Position numbers and translations under genes: made by a program. The notes beneath the pieces are model-generated. The model was not told the origin of the DNA. It saw only the letters and a program-made list of their open reading frames with translations, and did not search any database. Below are positions 32,594-42,394 of a DNA stretch of 64,000 bases, in pieces (position 1 is the stretch's first letter; every line of letters starts with the position of its first letter). Source of the stretch: Pseudomonas resinovorans NBRC 106553 (GTDB lineage: Bacteria > Pseudomonadota > Gammaproteobacteria > Pseudomonadales > Pseudomonadaceae); NCBI RefSeq assembly GCF_000412695.1, contig NC_021499.1, forward strand, positions 4,464,001-4,528,000. The letters are read 5' to 3'.

Positions 32594-35500
32594 ATGGCGA
32601 ACAAGACTGTACGAAGCGTGTGTCCCTATTGCGGCGTCGGCTGCGGCATCGTCATGGAGGTGGCCGGCAACCGCGTGGTCAAGGTCACCGGCGACAAGGC
32701 CCACCCGAGCAATTTCGGCCGCCTCTGCACCAAGGGCAACACCTGCGCCCAGCCCCTGGCCGACTCCGGGCGCATGGAGCATGCCTACCTGCGCCATGCG
32801 CGCAGCCGCGACCCGGTGCGCACCGGCATCGACCAGGCCATCGCGGATACCGCCGCGCGCCTGCGCGGGCTGCTCGACAGCCACGGCCCGGACGCCATCT
32901 CCCTGTACGTATCCGGACAGATGTCCCTGGAGGCCCAATACCTGGCCAACAAGCTGGCCAAGGGGTTCATCGGCACCCGCCATATAGAGTCGAACTCGCG
33001 CCTGTGCATGGCCAGCGCCGGCAGCGGCTACAAGCTGTCCCTGGGTTCCGATGGCCCGCCCGGCTCCTACCAGGACTTCGACCGGGCCGACCTGTTCCTG
33101 GTGACCGGCGCGAACATGGCCGACTGTCACCCGATCCTCTTCCTGCGCATGCTGGACCGGGTCAAGGCCGGGGCGAAGCTGATAGTGGTGGACCCGCGCC
33201 GCACCGCCACCGCCGACAAGGCCAGCCTCTTTCTACCGATCAAGCCGGGCACCGACCTTGCCCTGCTCAACGGCCTGCTGCACCTGCTGCATGCCAATGG
33301 CCACACCGACCCGGCCTTCATCGCCGCCCACACCCAGGGTTGGGAGGCCATGCCGGAGTTCCTCGCCGACTACAGCCCGGAGCGGGTCGCCGCCATCACC
33401 GGTCTCTCCGAAGCGGACATCCGCCAGGCCGCCCAGTGGATAGGCGAAGCCCGCGACTGGATGAGCTGCTGGACCATGGGGCTGAACCAGAGCACCCACG
33501 GCACCTGGAACAGCAACGCCCTATGCAACCTGCACCTGGCCACCGGTGCCATCTGCCGCCCCGGCAGCGGGCCCTTCTCCCTCACCGGCCAGCCCAACGC
33601 CATGGGCGGCCGCGAAATGGGCTACATGGGCCCCGGCCTGCCCGGCCAGCGCTCGCTGCTGGTGGAGGCCGACCGCCACTTCATCGAAGACCTGTGGCAG
33701 CGCCCCCGTGGCAGCCTGCGCGCGGAAGGCGGCAACGGCACCCTGGCCATGTTCGAGGCCATGACGGCGGGCGAGATCAAGGCCTGCTGGGTCATCTGCA
33801 CCAACCCGGTGGCCACCCTGCCCAACCGGCGCACGGCCATCGAGGGCCTGCAGGCCGCCGAACTGGTGATCACCCAGGACGCCTTCCTCGACACCGAAAC
33901 CAACCGCTACGCCGACATCCTCCTGCCCGGCGCCCTCTGGGCCGAGGCCGAGGGGGTGATGATCAACTCCGAGCGCAATCTCACCCTCACCCAGAAGGCC
34001 GTGGACGCTCCCGGCGACAGCCTGCCGGACTGGCAGATCATCGCCCGCGTGGCCTGCGCCATGGGCTTCGCCGAGGCCTTCAGCTATGCCAGCGCCTCCG
34101 AGGTGTTCGAGGAGATCAAGCAGGCCTGGAACCCCGCCACCGGCTACGACATCCGTGGCGCCAGCTTCGAGCTGCTGCGCCAGGGTCCGCTGCAATGGCC
34201 CTGCCCGCCGGGCAGCCCGGCCAACGCACGCAATCCCATCCGCTACCTCAACGACGGCGTCAGCCAGGCGCTGAAACTCGCCGACGACGGTAGCCGCCCG
34301 GCCATCGCCTTCGCCACCGCCAGCGGCAAGGGCCAGTTCTTCGCCCGTCCGCACATGGCCCCGGCGGAGATGCCCGACGACGCCTTCCCCCTGGTGCTCA
34401 ACACCGGCCGCGTGCAGCACCAGTGGCACACCCTGACCAAGACCGGCAAGGTGGCCACCCTGAACAAGCTCAACCCCGGCGCCTTCCTGGAAGTCCACCC
34501 GGCGGACGCCAAGCGCCTGGGCATCCTCGACAAGGGCCAGGTGGAAGTGCGCTCGCGGCGCGGCCGCGCGGTGCTGCCGGCGCAGGTGACCGACCGCGTG
34601 CAGCCGGGCACCTGCTTCGCGCCCTTCCACTGGAACGACCGCTATGGCGAGGACCTGGCGATCAACGCGGTCACCAGCGACGCCATCGACCCCATCTCGC
34701 TGCAGCCGGAGTTCAAGCACAGCGCCGTCGCGCTGGCGCCCGTGGCCCCGGCCAGCCCCCAGCTCATCCCCTTGGTAGAAGTCGAGTCGGTGGTGGCCAG
34801 CGCCACCGGTTCTTCGGAGGAACTCGCCGACATGCCGATCAATGCCTTCGCCCGTCTGCTGAACCTCGACGCCAGCGCCGACCTCAGCCTGGCCCCCAGC
34901 GAGCAGCGCTACCTGCAGGGTTACCTGCTCGGCCTGCGCAGCGTGGAAAGCCACAAGCAGGGCGGCGTGCCCACCCTGCCGGCCAGCGCGCCGCTGGCCC
35001 CGGATACCCGCCTGCTGCTGGACGGTCTGCTCGCCGGGCTGTTCTCCCGCAGCTGGGAGGCCCCCCTGGCCGCGCCGACATCCCCAGTGGCAAAGCCCCT
35101 GCTGGTGCTCTGGTGCTCGCAAACCGGCAACGCGGAAAGCTTCGCCGCCGTCTGCGCCGATACCCTCAAGGCCAGTGGCCGCGCCGTGGCGGTGCGTTCG
35201 ATGGACGGCGTGCAGCCCGCCGAGCTGGCGGGCGCCGGCAGCGCCTTGCTGATCGCCAGCACCTTTGGCGACGGCGATCCGTCGGACAATGGTGCGTCAC
35301 TCTGGAGCGCCCTCTGCGCGGACGACGCCCCTTCCCTCGCCGGCCTGGACTTCGCCGTGCTGGCCATGGGCGACTCCAACTACGACCAGTTCTGCGGTTT
35401 CGGCCGCAAGCTCGACGCCCGCCTGGAAGCCCTCGGTGCCCGGCGCCTGGCGCCACGGGTGGACTGCGAGCCGGACTTCGATGAACCGGCGCGGGCCTGG

Positions 35501-36703
35501 CTGGCGGCTGTGAGCCAAGCCTTGGTCGGCGCGCCCATGGAGCAGCCGGAAGCGGCGACCGTCGATGCTGCCGCCGAGGCGCCGGCCTACAGCCGCCAGC
35601 GCCCGCTGGCCAGCCGCCTGCTGCGCAACCCGGTGCTGAATGCGCCCGGCTCCGACAAGGAGACCCGGCAGATCGTCCTCGACCTCAAGGGCAGCGGCTT
35701 GCGCTACCAGGCCGGCGACGCCCTGGGCGTGTGGCCGAGCAATTGCCCGTCGCTGGTGGACGAACTGCTGGCGGCACTGGAACTGGACGGTGAACAACCG
35801 GTGGCGGTGAAGGACCAGGGCAGCCTGCCGCTCGCCAGCGCCCTGGGCCGGCACTTCGAAATCGCCAAGATCACCCCCGAGCTGCTGCGCTTCGTCGCCG
35901 AACGCTCGGGCAGCGCGGAACTCGCGCGCCTGTTGGAGCCGTCGAACAAGGCCGAACTGGAGCACTGGCTCTGGGGCAAACAGCTGGCCGACCTGCTGCG
36001 CGCCTACCCGATCCGGGCCGGCGCCGAGGAACTGCTGGGCCGGCTCAAACGCCTGCAGCCGCGACTCTACTCCATCGCGTCCAGCCCCCTGGCCAGCCCG
36101 GAGGAAGTCCACCTGACCGTGTCCACAGTCCGCTATGGGTGCGACGAGCGCGACCGCGCCGGCGTCTGCTCGGCCTTTCTCGCCGACCGCGCAGAACAGG
36201 GCGAAGTGCCGATCTTCATCCAGAAATCCGCACACTTCCGCGTGCCGGCCGACCCCGAGCGGCCAATGATCATGGTCGGTCCGGGCACCGGTATCGCGCC
36301 CTTCCGCGCCTTCCTCCAGGAACGCGAAGCGGCCGGCGCCACGGGCCGCAACTGGCTGTTCTTCGGCGAACAGCGGCAAGCCTCGGATTTCTACTACCGC
36401 GAAGAACTGGAAGCCTGGCAGGCCTCCGGCCACCTGCAACGGCTGGATACCGCCTTCTCCCGCGACCAGGCGGAGAAGGTCTACGTGCAGCAGCGCATGC
36501 TCGAACAAGGCGCCGAGCTCTGGCGCTGGCTGGAAGCCGGCGCGCACTTCTACGTCTGCGGCGACGCCAGCCGCATGGCCAGGGACGTGGACGCCGCCCT
36601 CAAGGCGGTGGTGCGCGAACATGGCGGCATGAGCGCGGCGCAGGCCGAGGCCTATGTCGGGGCAATGGCGCGGGACAAACGCTACGTGCGGGATGTGTAT
36701 TGA
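32594..36703 (+). CDS. nasA: Assimilatory nitrate reductase fused to sulfite-reductase-type flavoprotein
   Basis: A 1,369-residue fusion. Residues 1 to about 820 are a molybdopterin nitrate reductase with the N-terminal [4Fe-4S] site CPYCGVGCG...CTKGNTC and MGD-binding segments ([23 protein letters not shown]). Residues from about 835 are a CysJ-like diflavin reductase: a flavodoxin domain ([17 protein letters not shown]), FAD-binding [10 protein letters not shown], and NADPH-binding [16 protein letters not shown] with the terminal YVRDVY. The chain can thus pass electrons from NADPH to nitrate without a separate NasB/ferredoxin. This fusion is widespread in Pseudomonas. It is divergent from nirBD, and both share sigma-54 and leader control. 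Confidence 0.93.
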   Translation: MANKTVRSVCPYCGVGCGIVMEVAGNRVVKVTGDKAHPSNFGRLCTKGNTCAQPLADSGRMEHAYLRHARSRDPVRTGIDQAIADTAARLRGLLDSHGPDAISLYVSGQMSLEAQYLANKLAKGFIGTRHIESNSRLCMASAGSGYKLSLGSDGPPGSYQDFDRADLFLVTGANMADCHPILFLRMLDRVKAGAKLIVVDPRRTATADKASLFLPIKPGTDLALLNGLLHLLHANGHTDPAFIAAHTQGWEAMPEFLADYSPERVAAITGLSEADIRQAAQWIGEARDWMSCWTMGLNQSTHGTWNSNALCNLHLATGAICRPGSGPFSLTGQPNAMGGREMGYMGPGLPGQRSLLVEADRHFIEDLWQRPRGSLRAEGGNGTLAMFEAMTAGEIKACWVICTNPVATLPNRRTAIEGLQAAELVITQDAFLDTETNRYADILLPGALWAEAEGVMINSERNLTLTQKAVDAPGDSLPDWQIIARVACAMGFAEAFSYASASEVFEEIKQAWNPATGYDIRGASFELLRQGPLQWPCPPGSPANARNPIRYLNDGVSQALKLADDGSRPAIAFATASGKGQFFARPHMAPAEMPDDAFPLVLNTGRVQHQWHTLTKTGKVATLNKLNPGAFLEVHPADAKRLGILDKGQVEVRSRRGRAVLPAQVTDRVQPGTCFAPFHWNDRYGEDLAINAVTSDAIDPISLQPEFKHSAVALAPVAPASPQLIPLVEVESVVASATGSSEELADMPINAFARLLNLDASADLSLAPSEQRYLQGYLLGLRSVESHKQGGVPTLPASAPLAPDTRLLLDGLLAGLFSRSWEAPLAAPTSPVAKPLLVLWCSQTGNAESFAAVCADTLKASGRAVAVRSMDGVQPAELAGAGSALLIASTFGDGDPSDNGASLWSALCADDAPSLAGLDFAVLAMGDSNYDQFCGFGRKLDARLEALGARRLAPRVDCEPDFDEPARAWLAAVSQALVGAPMEQPEAATVDAAAEAPAYSRQRPLASRLLRNPVLNAPGSDKETRQIVLDLKGSGLRYQAGDALGVWPSNCPSLVDELLAALELDGEQPVAVKDQGSLPLASALGRHFEIAKITPELLRFVAERSGSAELARLLEPSNKAELEHWLWGKQLADLLRAYPIRAGAEELLGRLKRLQPRLYSIASSPLASPEEVHLTVSTVRYGCDERDRAGVCSAFLADRAEQGEVPIFIQKSAHFRVPADPERPMIMVGPGTGIAPFRAFLQEREAAGATGRNWLFFGEQRQASDFYYREELEAWQASGHLQRLDTAFSRDQAEKVYVQQRMLEQGAELWRWLEAGAHFYVCGDASRMARDVDAALKAVVREHGGMSAAQAEAYVGAMARDKRYVRDVY

Positions 36704-36717
36704 GGCACTGGTGATTT

Positions 36718-36775
36718 GTAGCCCGGATGAAATCCGGGGGCGGTGGTGGGTTCTCCCCGGATTCCATCCGGGCTA
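36718..36775. repeat. Inverted repeat, GTAGCCCGGATGAAATCCGG family
   Basis: GTAGCCCGGATGAAATCCGGG on the left faces CCCGGATTCCATCCGGGCTA on the right, a different short repeat family from the REP elements. It lies 14 bases after the nasA stop and can form a stable hairpin that may end its transcript. Confidence 0.8.
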
Positions 36776-36854
36776 GGGCACTACGGCACTGGTAGGAGAA
36801 GTCCGAAGCGTCCGTCAGCCCAGGATTGCCAGCGCAAGACGCAACACATAAGAT

Positions 36855-36873
36855 GCAAATCCTTCTCAAATGC
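36855..36873. promoter_or_regulatory. Fur-like box before the ECF sigma gene
   Basis: GCAAATCCTTCTCAAATGC resembles Pseudomonas Fur sites of the form GCAAAT-N7-ATTTGC (15 of 19 matches to GCAAATGATTCTCATTTGC). It lies 32 bases before the sigma-factor ATG, and iron repression of FecI-type genes is the rule. Confidence 0.55.
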
Positions 36874-36904
36874 ATCTGAATCCCAAGCCTGGCGTATCCC
36901 CGTG

Positions 36905-37429
36905 ATGTCGACCCCTTCCTACCAGCGGCAAGTCCAGCTGTATTACCTCGATAACCACGGATGGATCCGCGCCTGGCTCCAGCGTAAGCTCGGCAATGCC
37001 CAGGATGCGGCGGACCTGGCCCATGACGTGTTCGTGCGCCTGCTCGCCAAACCCCGCACCTTCGACAGCGACAGCCATGCCCGCGCCTACCTGAGCGGCA
37101 TGTCACGCAATGTCTGCGTGGACTTCTGGCGGCGGCGCCAGGTGGAACAGGCCTGGCTCGATGTGTTGGCCAGCCGCCCGGAAGACTTCGCGCCCTCGGA
37201 AGAACACCGCGCCATGGTCCTCGAAGCCCTGCAGCAGGTTCACACCATGCTTTGCCGCCTGCCGGAGAAAGTGGCCGAAGCCTTCCTGCTGGCGCAGCTC
37301 CATGGCCTGGGCAACAAGGCCATCGCCGAGCGCCTGGGGGTGTCCGAACGCAGCGTGACGCGTTACCTGAGCGATGCGATGTACCAGTGCCTGCTGCTGG
37401 AAGCCGAACTCGACGAGGCGCTGGTCTGA
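36905..37429 (+). CDS. FecI-like ECF sigma factor
   Basis: A 174-residue iron-starvation sigma factor of the ECF group. Region 2 includes DAADLAHDVFVRLLAKP and SRNVCVDFWRRR. Region 4 includes LPEKVAEAFLLAQLHGLGNKAIAERLGVSERSVTRYL in pieces. It ends 5 bases before the anti-sigma gene. The order sigma, FecR, TonB receptor is the standard cell-surface-signalling cassette, in which substrate binding to the receptor frees the sigma factor to transcribe the receptor gene. Confidence 0.92.
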   Translation: MSTPSYQRQVQLYYLDNHGWIRAWLQRKLGNAQDAADLAHDVFVRLLAKPRTFDSDSHARAYLSGMSRNVCVDFWRRRQVEQAWLDVLASRPEDFAPSEEHRAMVLEALQQVHTMLCRLPEKVAEAFLLAQLHGLGNKAIAERLGVSERSVTRYLSDAMYQCLLLEAELDEALV

Positions 37430-37433
37430 CGCC

Positions 37434-38402
37434 ATGTCCGCCGCCAAGCCCGATCACCTCTCCCTGCAACAGGCCGCCCACTGGTACGCACGCCTGCGCG
37501 CCGACCCCAGCGACCCGCACACCCGCCAGGAATGGCAGCAGTGGCACGGGCAAAGCGATGTACATCGCCAGGCCTGGCTCTACGTCGAGCGCATCAGCCA
37601 ACGCTTCGAGCCGCTCCAGGCCGATGGCGAGGGTGCCCTGCAGACCCTGCGCGGCGCACGCCGCTCGCTGGATTCGCGGCGCCAGGTGCTGCGCGGCCTG
37701 GCGACGCTTTCCGGCGTCGCCCTGCTGGGCTGGCTCGGCTGGCGCCACGGCGGCCTGCCCGACCTGATCGCGGCCTGGCGCGCTGACTACCACAGCGCTG
37801 TCGGGGAAGTGCGTGAAGTGCAGCTGGTCGACGGAACCCGTGTCTGGCTGAACAGCGGCTCGGCCCTGAACGTCGACTACCGCGACGATATGCGCCTGCT
37901 GCGGCTGATCCAGGGCGAGGTGCTGATCGAAACCGCCCAGGACCCCCGCCCGCTGCTGGTGGAAACCCTCGAGGGCAACCTGCGCCCCCTCGGCACCCGC
38001 TTCAGCGTGCTGCAACAGGACGGGCGCACGCGCCTCAGCGTGTTCGCGGGCTCCGTGCAGGCCCGCAGCCGCCACAGCGCCGCCACGGCCATCGCCCGCG
38101 CCGGCCAGCAGCTGGACTTCGACGACCAGGCCATCGGCGCCCCGTCAGCGGTAGCCCAGGCGCGGCAGAGCTGGAGCAAGGGTGTGCTGCTGGCCGACGA
38201 CATGCCCCTCGGGGCCTTCGTCCAGGAACTCGCCCACTATCGCCACGGCCACCTCGCGGTGGCGCCGGAAGTGGCGGACCTGCGCGTGGTGGGCAGCTAT
38301 CCGCTGCACGACAGCGACCAGGCCCTGGCGATGCTCGAAGGCGTGCTGCCGATCCGCGTCAAACGCCTCCTGCCCTGGTGGGTCACGCTGGAGCCGCGCT
38401 GA
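37434..38402 (+). CDS. FecR-family anti-sigma factor
   Basis: A 322-residue inner-membrane regulator. The cytoplasmic N-terminal domain (AAHWYARLRADPSDPHTRQEW) binds the sigma factor. A single membrane segment lies at about residues 82-102 (VLRGLATLSGVALLGWLGWR). The periplasmic FecR domain follows (VGEVREVQLVDGTRVWLNSGSAL, RLIQGEVLIET), then a C-terminal signalling domain related to the secretin/TonB N-terminal fold (ADLRVVGSYPLHDSDQALAML). It sits between its sigma factor and its receptor. Confidence 0.92.
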   Translation: MSAAKPDHLSLQQAAHWYARLRADPSDPHTRQEWQQWHGQSDVHRQAWLYVERISQRFEPLQADGEGALQTLRGARRSLDSRRQVLRGLATLSGVALLGWLGWRHGGLPDLIAAWRADYHSAVGEVREVQLVDGTRVWLNSGSALNVDYRDDMRLLRLIQGEVLIETAQDPRPLLVETLEGNLRPLGTRFSVLQQDGRTRLSVFAGSVQARSRHSAATAIARAGQQLDFDDQAIGAPSAVAQARQSWSKGVLLADDMPLGAFVQELAHYRHGHLAVAPEVADLRVVGSYPLHDSDQALAMLEGVLPIRVKRLLPWWVTLEPR

Positions 38403-38557
38403 CCCACAGCCCCCGATTCGCCCCGCCCCACGAGCCGGGGCGAGCGCCCAAAAAATCAAATAAAAAAAATTCCCATTCGCGTGTCCGTTTTCCGCGACTC
38501 AACCGAATTACTGGTGACAACGGCATTCAGCCCTCACGAATTCACAGGACACCCAGC

Positions 38558-40963
38558 ATGTCACCACGCTTCAACCGCCTTACCGCCCGGCCCCTGGCGC
38601 TGGCCATCGGCCTGGCCCTCGGCACCGTCAGCACGCTGGCCGGCAACCTCGCCCTGGCCGCCGAGCAGCAACTGCCCAGCTTCGACATTCCGGCGGGCCC
38701 CCTGGCGAGCCAGCTCAACCTGTTCGCCGCCCAGACCGGCCTCTACCTGGCCGGCAACGGCGCCCTGACCGCCGGCAAGACCAGCCAGCCGCTGCACGGC
38801 AGCTACAGCCAGGACCAGGCCCTGCAGATCCTGCTGGGCGGCAGCGGCCTGGTGGCCGTGCCCATGGGCGGCGGGCATTACGAACTGCAGGAGGCACCGG
38901 AGGCCGGCAGCGCCCTGGAGCTGACCACCCTGAGCATTTCCGGCAAGGCGCCGGGCTCCATCACCGAGGGCACCGGTTCCTACACCACCTATGCCTCCAG
39001 CAGCTCCACGCGGCTCAACCTCACCCCGCGGGAAACGCCGCAAGCGGTCACCGTGCTGACCCGCCAGCGCATCCTCGACCAGCGGCTGACCAACCTCACC
39101 GACGCCATGGAGGCCACCTCCGGCATCACCGTGGTGCGCAACGGCCTCGGCGCCGACTCCGACAGCTACTGGTCGCGCGGCTTCCAGATCAACAACTTCG
39201 AGGTGGACGGCGTGCCCACCTCGCCGCGCCTGGACAACTACACCCAGAGCACCGCGATCTACGACCGCATCGAGGTGGTGCGCGGCGCCACCGGCCTGAT
39301 CAGCGGCATGGGTAACCCGGCCGCCACGGTCAACCTGATCCGCAAGCGGCCCACCTTCGAACCGCAGGTCAGCCTCAGCGCCGAGGCCGGCAGCTGGGAC
39401 CGCTACGGCACCGGCGTGGACGTGTCCGGCCGGCTCAACGACAGCGGCAACGTCCGCGGCCGCCTGGTGCTCGACTACAAGGACCAGAAGGCCTGGATCG
39501 ACCGCTTCGAGCAGCAGACCGGCCTGGTCTACGGCATCACCGAGTTCGACCTCAGCGAATACACCCTGCTCACCCTGGGCTTCAGCTACCTGAAGACCAA
39601 CACCGATTCGCCCATGCGCGGCGGCTTCCCGCTGTACTTCAGCAATGGCCAGAAGACCAATATGTCGCGCTCGGCCAACACCGCGCCGGACTGGTCCTTC
39701 TACGACCACGAGCAGAGCAACGTCTTCGCCTCCATCGAGCAGCAGTTCGACAACGGCTGGAGCGGCAAGGTGGAAGTCGGGCATACCGAGAACGAGTACG
39801 ACGCGGTGGTCACCTACCTGTCCGGCGATATCGACCAGGCCACCGGCGCTGGCGGCGTCCTGATGCCCACCAAGTGGGCCGGCGCGCCGACCCAGGACAA
39901 CCTCGACGCCTATGCCACCGGTCCCTTCCAGTTGCTCGGCCGTGAGCACGAGCTGATCACCGGCGTCACCCTGTCGCGCCTCCGTGAGATGGACAACCCG
40001 GACTACGGCGGCTGGCTCGGTTCCTGGTCGACGCCGCCCTACGACGGCACCATCGACAGCATCTTCAACTGGAATGGCAGCGCCAATGTCCCGACCTTCA
40101 ACAAGGTGGGCGAGAGCAGCGTCAAGGAAGACCAGTACGCGGCCTACCTGACCACCCGCCTGCACCTGACCGACAGCACCAGCCTGATCCTCGGCAGCCG
40201 CGTGGTGGACTGGAAGCGCACCAACGAATCGCTCACCTACCCCGACACCCGCAGCAAAGTGAAGGAGAAGGAATCCGGCGTCACCATCCCCTATGCCGGC
40301 GTGGTCCAGGACCTGGACGAGAACTGGGCGGTGTACGCCAGCTACACCAAGATCTTCAACCCGCAGGGCTTCTGGGTGCGCGACGCCGACAACGGCACCC
40401 TGCCGCCGGAGGAAGGCACCGGTTACGAGGTGGGCCTGAAGGGCAGCTTCTTCGAGGAACGCCTGAACTCCAGCCTGTCGCTGTACAAGACCGAGCAGGA
40501 GAACCTGGCGATCTGGGACGGCATCGCCTACGCCTCCGAGGAAAGCGCCACCAGCAAGGGCGTGGAACTGGAGCTCAACGGCGAGTTGCAGGAAGGCTGG
40601 CAGATCGCGGCGGGCTACGCCTACAACGTCACCGAGGGCGCCGACGGCGATCGCATCCGCACCTTCGTGCCGCGCCACAGCGCCAAGGCCTTCACCACCT
40701 ATCGCCTGCCCGGCGACCTGGACAAGCTGACCGTCGGCGGCGGTTTCAACTGGCAGAGCAAGTACGGCGACGACCTGCGCTACTACACCCAGGACAGCTA
40801 CGCCGTGTTCAACCTGATGGCGCGCTACGACATCAGCGAGAACCTCACGGCGACGGTCAACCTGGACAACCTGTTCGACAAGGAATACTTCAGCAGCGCC
40901 AACACCACTGGCATGTACGGCGCGCCACGCAACGTCATGACCACCCTGAGGTACAGCTACTGA
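38558..40963 (+). CDS. TonB-dependent siderophore receptor with signalling domain
   Basis: An 801-residue outer-membrane transducer (FpvA/FoxA type). A signal peptide of about 34 residues is followed by the STN signalling domain (PSFDIPAGPLASQLNLFAAQTG, to about residue 115). A TonB-box-like stretch (ELTTLSISG) and the plug (TPRETPQAVTVLTRQRI, DAMEATSGITVVRNG, RIEVVRGATGLISGMGNPAA) come next. The 22-strand barrel ends in aromatic YSY. The upstream FecI/FecR pair shows it is a surface-signalling receptor. The siderophore is not readable from sequence, and no siderophore biosynthesis genes are present here. Confidence 0.93.
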   Translation: MSPRFNRLTARPLALAIGLALGTVSTLAGNLALAAEQQLPSFDIPAGPLASQLNLFAAQTGLYLAGNGALTAGKTSQPLHGSYSQDQALQILLGGSGLVAVPMGGGHYELQEAPEAGSALELTTLSISGKAPGSITEGTGSYTTYASSSSTRLNLTPRETPQAVTVLTRQRILDQRLTNLTDAMEATSGITVVRNGLGADSDSYWSRGFQINNFEVDGVPTSPRLDNYTQSTAIYDRIEVVRGATGLISGMGNPAATVNLIRKRPTFEPQVSLSAEAGSWDRYGTGVDVSGRLNDSGNVRGRLVLDYKDQKAWIDRFEQQTGLVYGITEFDLSEYTLLTLGFSYLKTNTDSPMRGGFPLYFSNGQKTNMSRSANTAPDWSFYDHEQSNVFASIEQQFDNGWSGKVEVGHTENEYDAVVTYLSGDIDQATGAGGVLMPTKWAGAPTQDNLDAYATGPFQLLGREHELITGVTLSRLREMDNPDYGGWLGSWSTPPYDGTIDSIFNWNGSANVPTFNKVGESSVKEDQYAAYLTTRLHLTDSTSLILGSRVVDWKRTNESLTYPDTRSKVKEKESGVTIPYAGVVQDLDENWAVYASYTKIFNPQGFWVRDADNGTLPPEEGTGYEVGLKGSFFEERLNSSLSLYKTEQENLAIWDGIAYASEESATSKGVELELNGELQEGWQIAAGYAYNVTEGADGDRIRTFVPRHSAKAFTTYRLPGDLDKLTVGGGFNWQSKYGDDLRYYTQDSYAVFNLMARYDISENLTATVNLDNLFDKEYFSSANTTGMYGAPRNVMTTLRYSY

Positions 40964-41010
40964 AACCCGCACCGCCCGGCGCCTGGCCGGGCGGACTCCC
41001 GCCAGGCAAT

Positions 41011-41682
41011 CTACTGGTTGAACTGCCCGTCGTTGCGCTGGAAGTGCAGCAGCGAGCCCTTGTAGGCGTCGCCATTACCCAGCAGGCAATCCGCCCGGCT
41101 GCGGCTTCCCTCGAAATCCCGCTCGGCCATCTCCTTGCAGAACGAGGATCGGTTCGGGCGGTTCGGGTCAACGATCAGCACATCCACCAGGTCCGCCGAA
41201 TGGCGGTCGATGAAGGCGGCCAGCACCTCCGGCTGGCCATGCTCGTAGATCACGTCGCTACCGATGATCAGGTCGAAAACCCCCAGGTCGTCATTGAGAA
41301 TGGCCCAGTCCGCCGACTCGTACTTGAGCGGGCCGAGATCGTTCAGACGCAGGTTTTCATCGAGAAAGCTCGGACTCAAGGGATGGAAGTCGCTGGCGGT
41401 GATGTCTCCGCCACGCCGGTGCACCACCAGGCTCGCCAGCGCCAGGCCAGCACCCAGTTCCAGCACACGCTTGCCTTCGAGATCCATCGTCAGCATGGCA
41501 TTGGCCAGCACCTGGCTCGATGGCCAGAGCTGACCGAACAAGGGCCAGGTCTCGGGGGAAATCCCCAGTCGCTCCGCCACCAGTTCGGGGTCGTGATATT
41601 GCTGAAGATCGAGCAGAGAACGGATATGGAAATCCATAGTGCCTATGGATATATCCTGATATTTCACCTGATAGCCAGGCAT
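41011..41682 (-). CDS. Class I SAM-dependent methyltransferase
   Basis: A 223-residue methyltransferase with SAM-binding motif I (RVLELGAGLALASLVV), the acidic residue after strand 2 (ITASDFHPL) and a motif IV-like segment (VFDLIIGSDVIYE). The pattern PLFGQLWPSSQVLANAM before motif I resembles METTL-type protein methyltransferases (nicotinamide or lysine/histidine methyltransferase-like). The ATG at 41682 has GGAG eight bases upstream. The target is unknown. The region to the right is more AT-rich than the rest of the window. Confidence 0.75.
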   Translation of the reverse strand: MPGYQVKYQDISIGTMDFHIRSLLDLQQYHDPELVAERLGISPETWPLFGQLWPSSQVLANAMLTMDLEGKRVLELGAGLALASLVVHRRGGDITASDFHPLSPSFLDENLRLNDLGPLKYESADWAILNDDLGVFDLIIGSDVIYEHGQPEVLAAFIDRHSADLVDVLIVDPNRPNRSSFCKEMAERDFEGSRSRADCLLGNGDAYKGSLLHFQRNDGQFNQ

Positions 41683-41840
41683 GCGGAACTCTCCGGATTA
41701 GTGGGGCGAAGCCGCCAGGAGAGCTGCGCTGGATATTCATTGATGAAATATCGACAACGCCAGGGGGGCGATGAACAACGAACTACTCTGTGAAAACAAT
41801 CAATTGACGGAGTATTCGAAGTTTTCAATACGCAAAAACA

Positions 41841-41870
41841 AAAAGGCCTCGCTAATGCGAGGCCTTTTTT
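41841..41870. terminator. Bidirectional terminator after the cold-shock gene
   Basis: AAAAGGCCTCGC-TAAT-GCGAGGCCTTTTTT forms a strong stem with A- and T-tracts on both sides, 14 bases past the csp stop. Confidence 0.85.
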
Positions 41871-41883
41871 ATCGCTTAAAGTC

Positions 41884-42093
41884 TCAGGAAACCTGGACTT
41901 TATCCGCCTGCAGGCCTTTCTGGCCACGGACGACTTCGAAAGTGACCTGCTGGCCTTCGCTCAGGCTCTTGAAGCCGGCGCTTTCGATGGAGCGGTAGTG
42001 AACGAACAGGTCAGCGCCTTCTGCGGGAGTGATGAAGCCGAAGCCTTTTTCATCGTTGAACCACTTGACGGTACCGGATTGACGATTGGACAT
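41884..42093 (-). CDS. CspA-family cold-shock protein
   Basis: A 69-residue single cold-shock domain that binds single-stranded RNA or DNA. Both RNP motifs are present: KGFGFI (RNP1) and LFVHYRSI (RNP2-like, where the family usually has VFVHFSAI). The tail ends KVQVS. The leader of at least 100 bases upstream is AT-rich and includes CCTGAA-ATTAA-TTCAGG (42123-42139), as expected for a thermo-responsive csp leader. Confidence 0.93.
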   Translation of the reverse strand: MSNRQSGTVKWFNDEKGFGFITPAEGADLFVHYRSIESAGFKSLSEGQQVTFEVVRGQKGLQADKVQVS

Positions 42094-42394
42094 TTTATAT
42101 CTCCAAGATAAAACAAAATAATCCTGAAATTAATTCAGGGGATACTGAGTTGCGAATGTGTAACGAATCCAGGAGATGAAACGATAGTCAATCAGAGCAT
42201 CGAGCCAAGTATCGCAGAGACAATTGCAGAACAGTGGGGGGACTATACGCGGTTCGCCTGGGAAGTACAGGCTTATTTTCAGCGATTAATTTTCAATGCC
42301 TGAATACGCTTGCTATTCATGCAGTTAGCCGGGATATGCAGAAATATGCACAGGCGGGATGCCAGAGTGCCACCAGCTCCCGCCCTGCCCCACC
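42094..42394. other. AT-rich intergenic region with csp promoter and leader
   Basis: This stretch of 301 bases separates the divergently positioned csp start from the end of hisN. It is markedly AT-richer than its surroundings and holds the csp leader with a 6-base hairpin (42123-42139). No other gene, repeat or terminator with a T-tract was found. Confidence 0.5.

Noticed and set aside
38561..40972. An 803-residue minus-strand frame opposite the TonB receptor
   Set aside because: Shadow frame; the plus strand has a full receptor with signal peptide, plug and barrel end.
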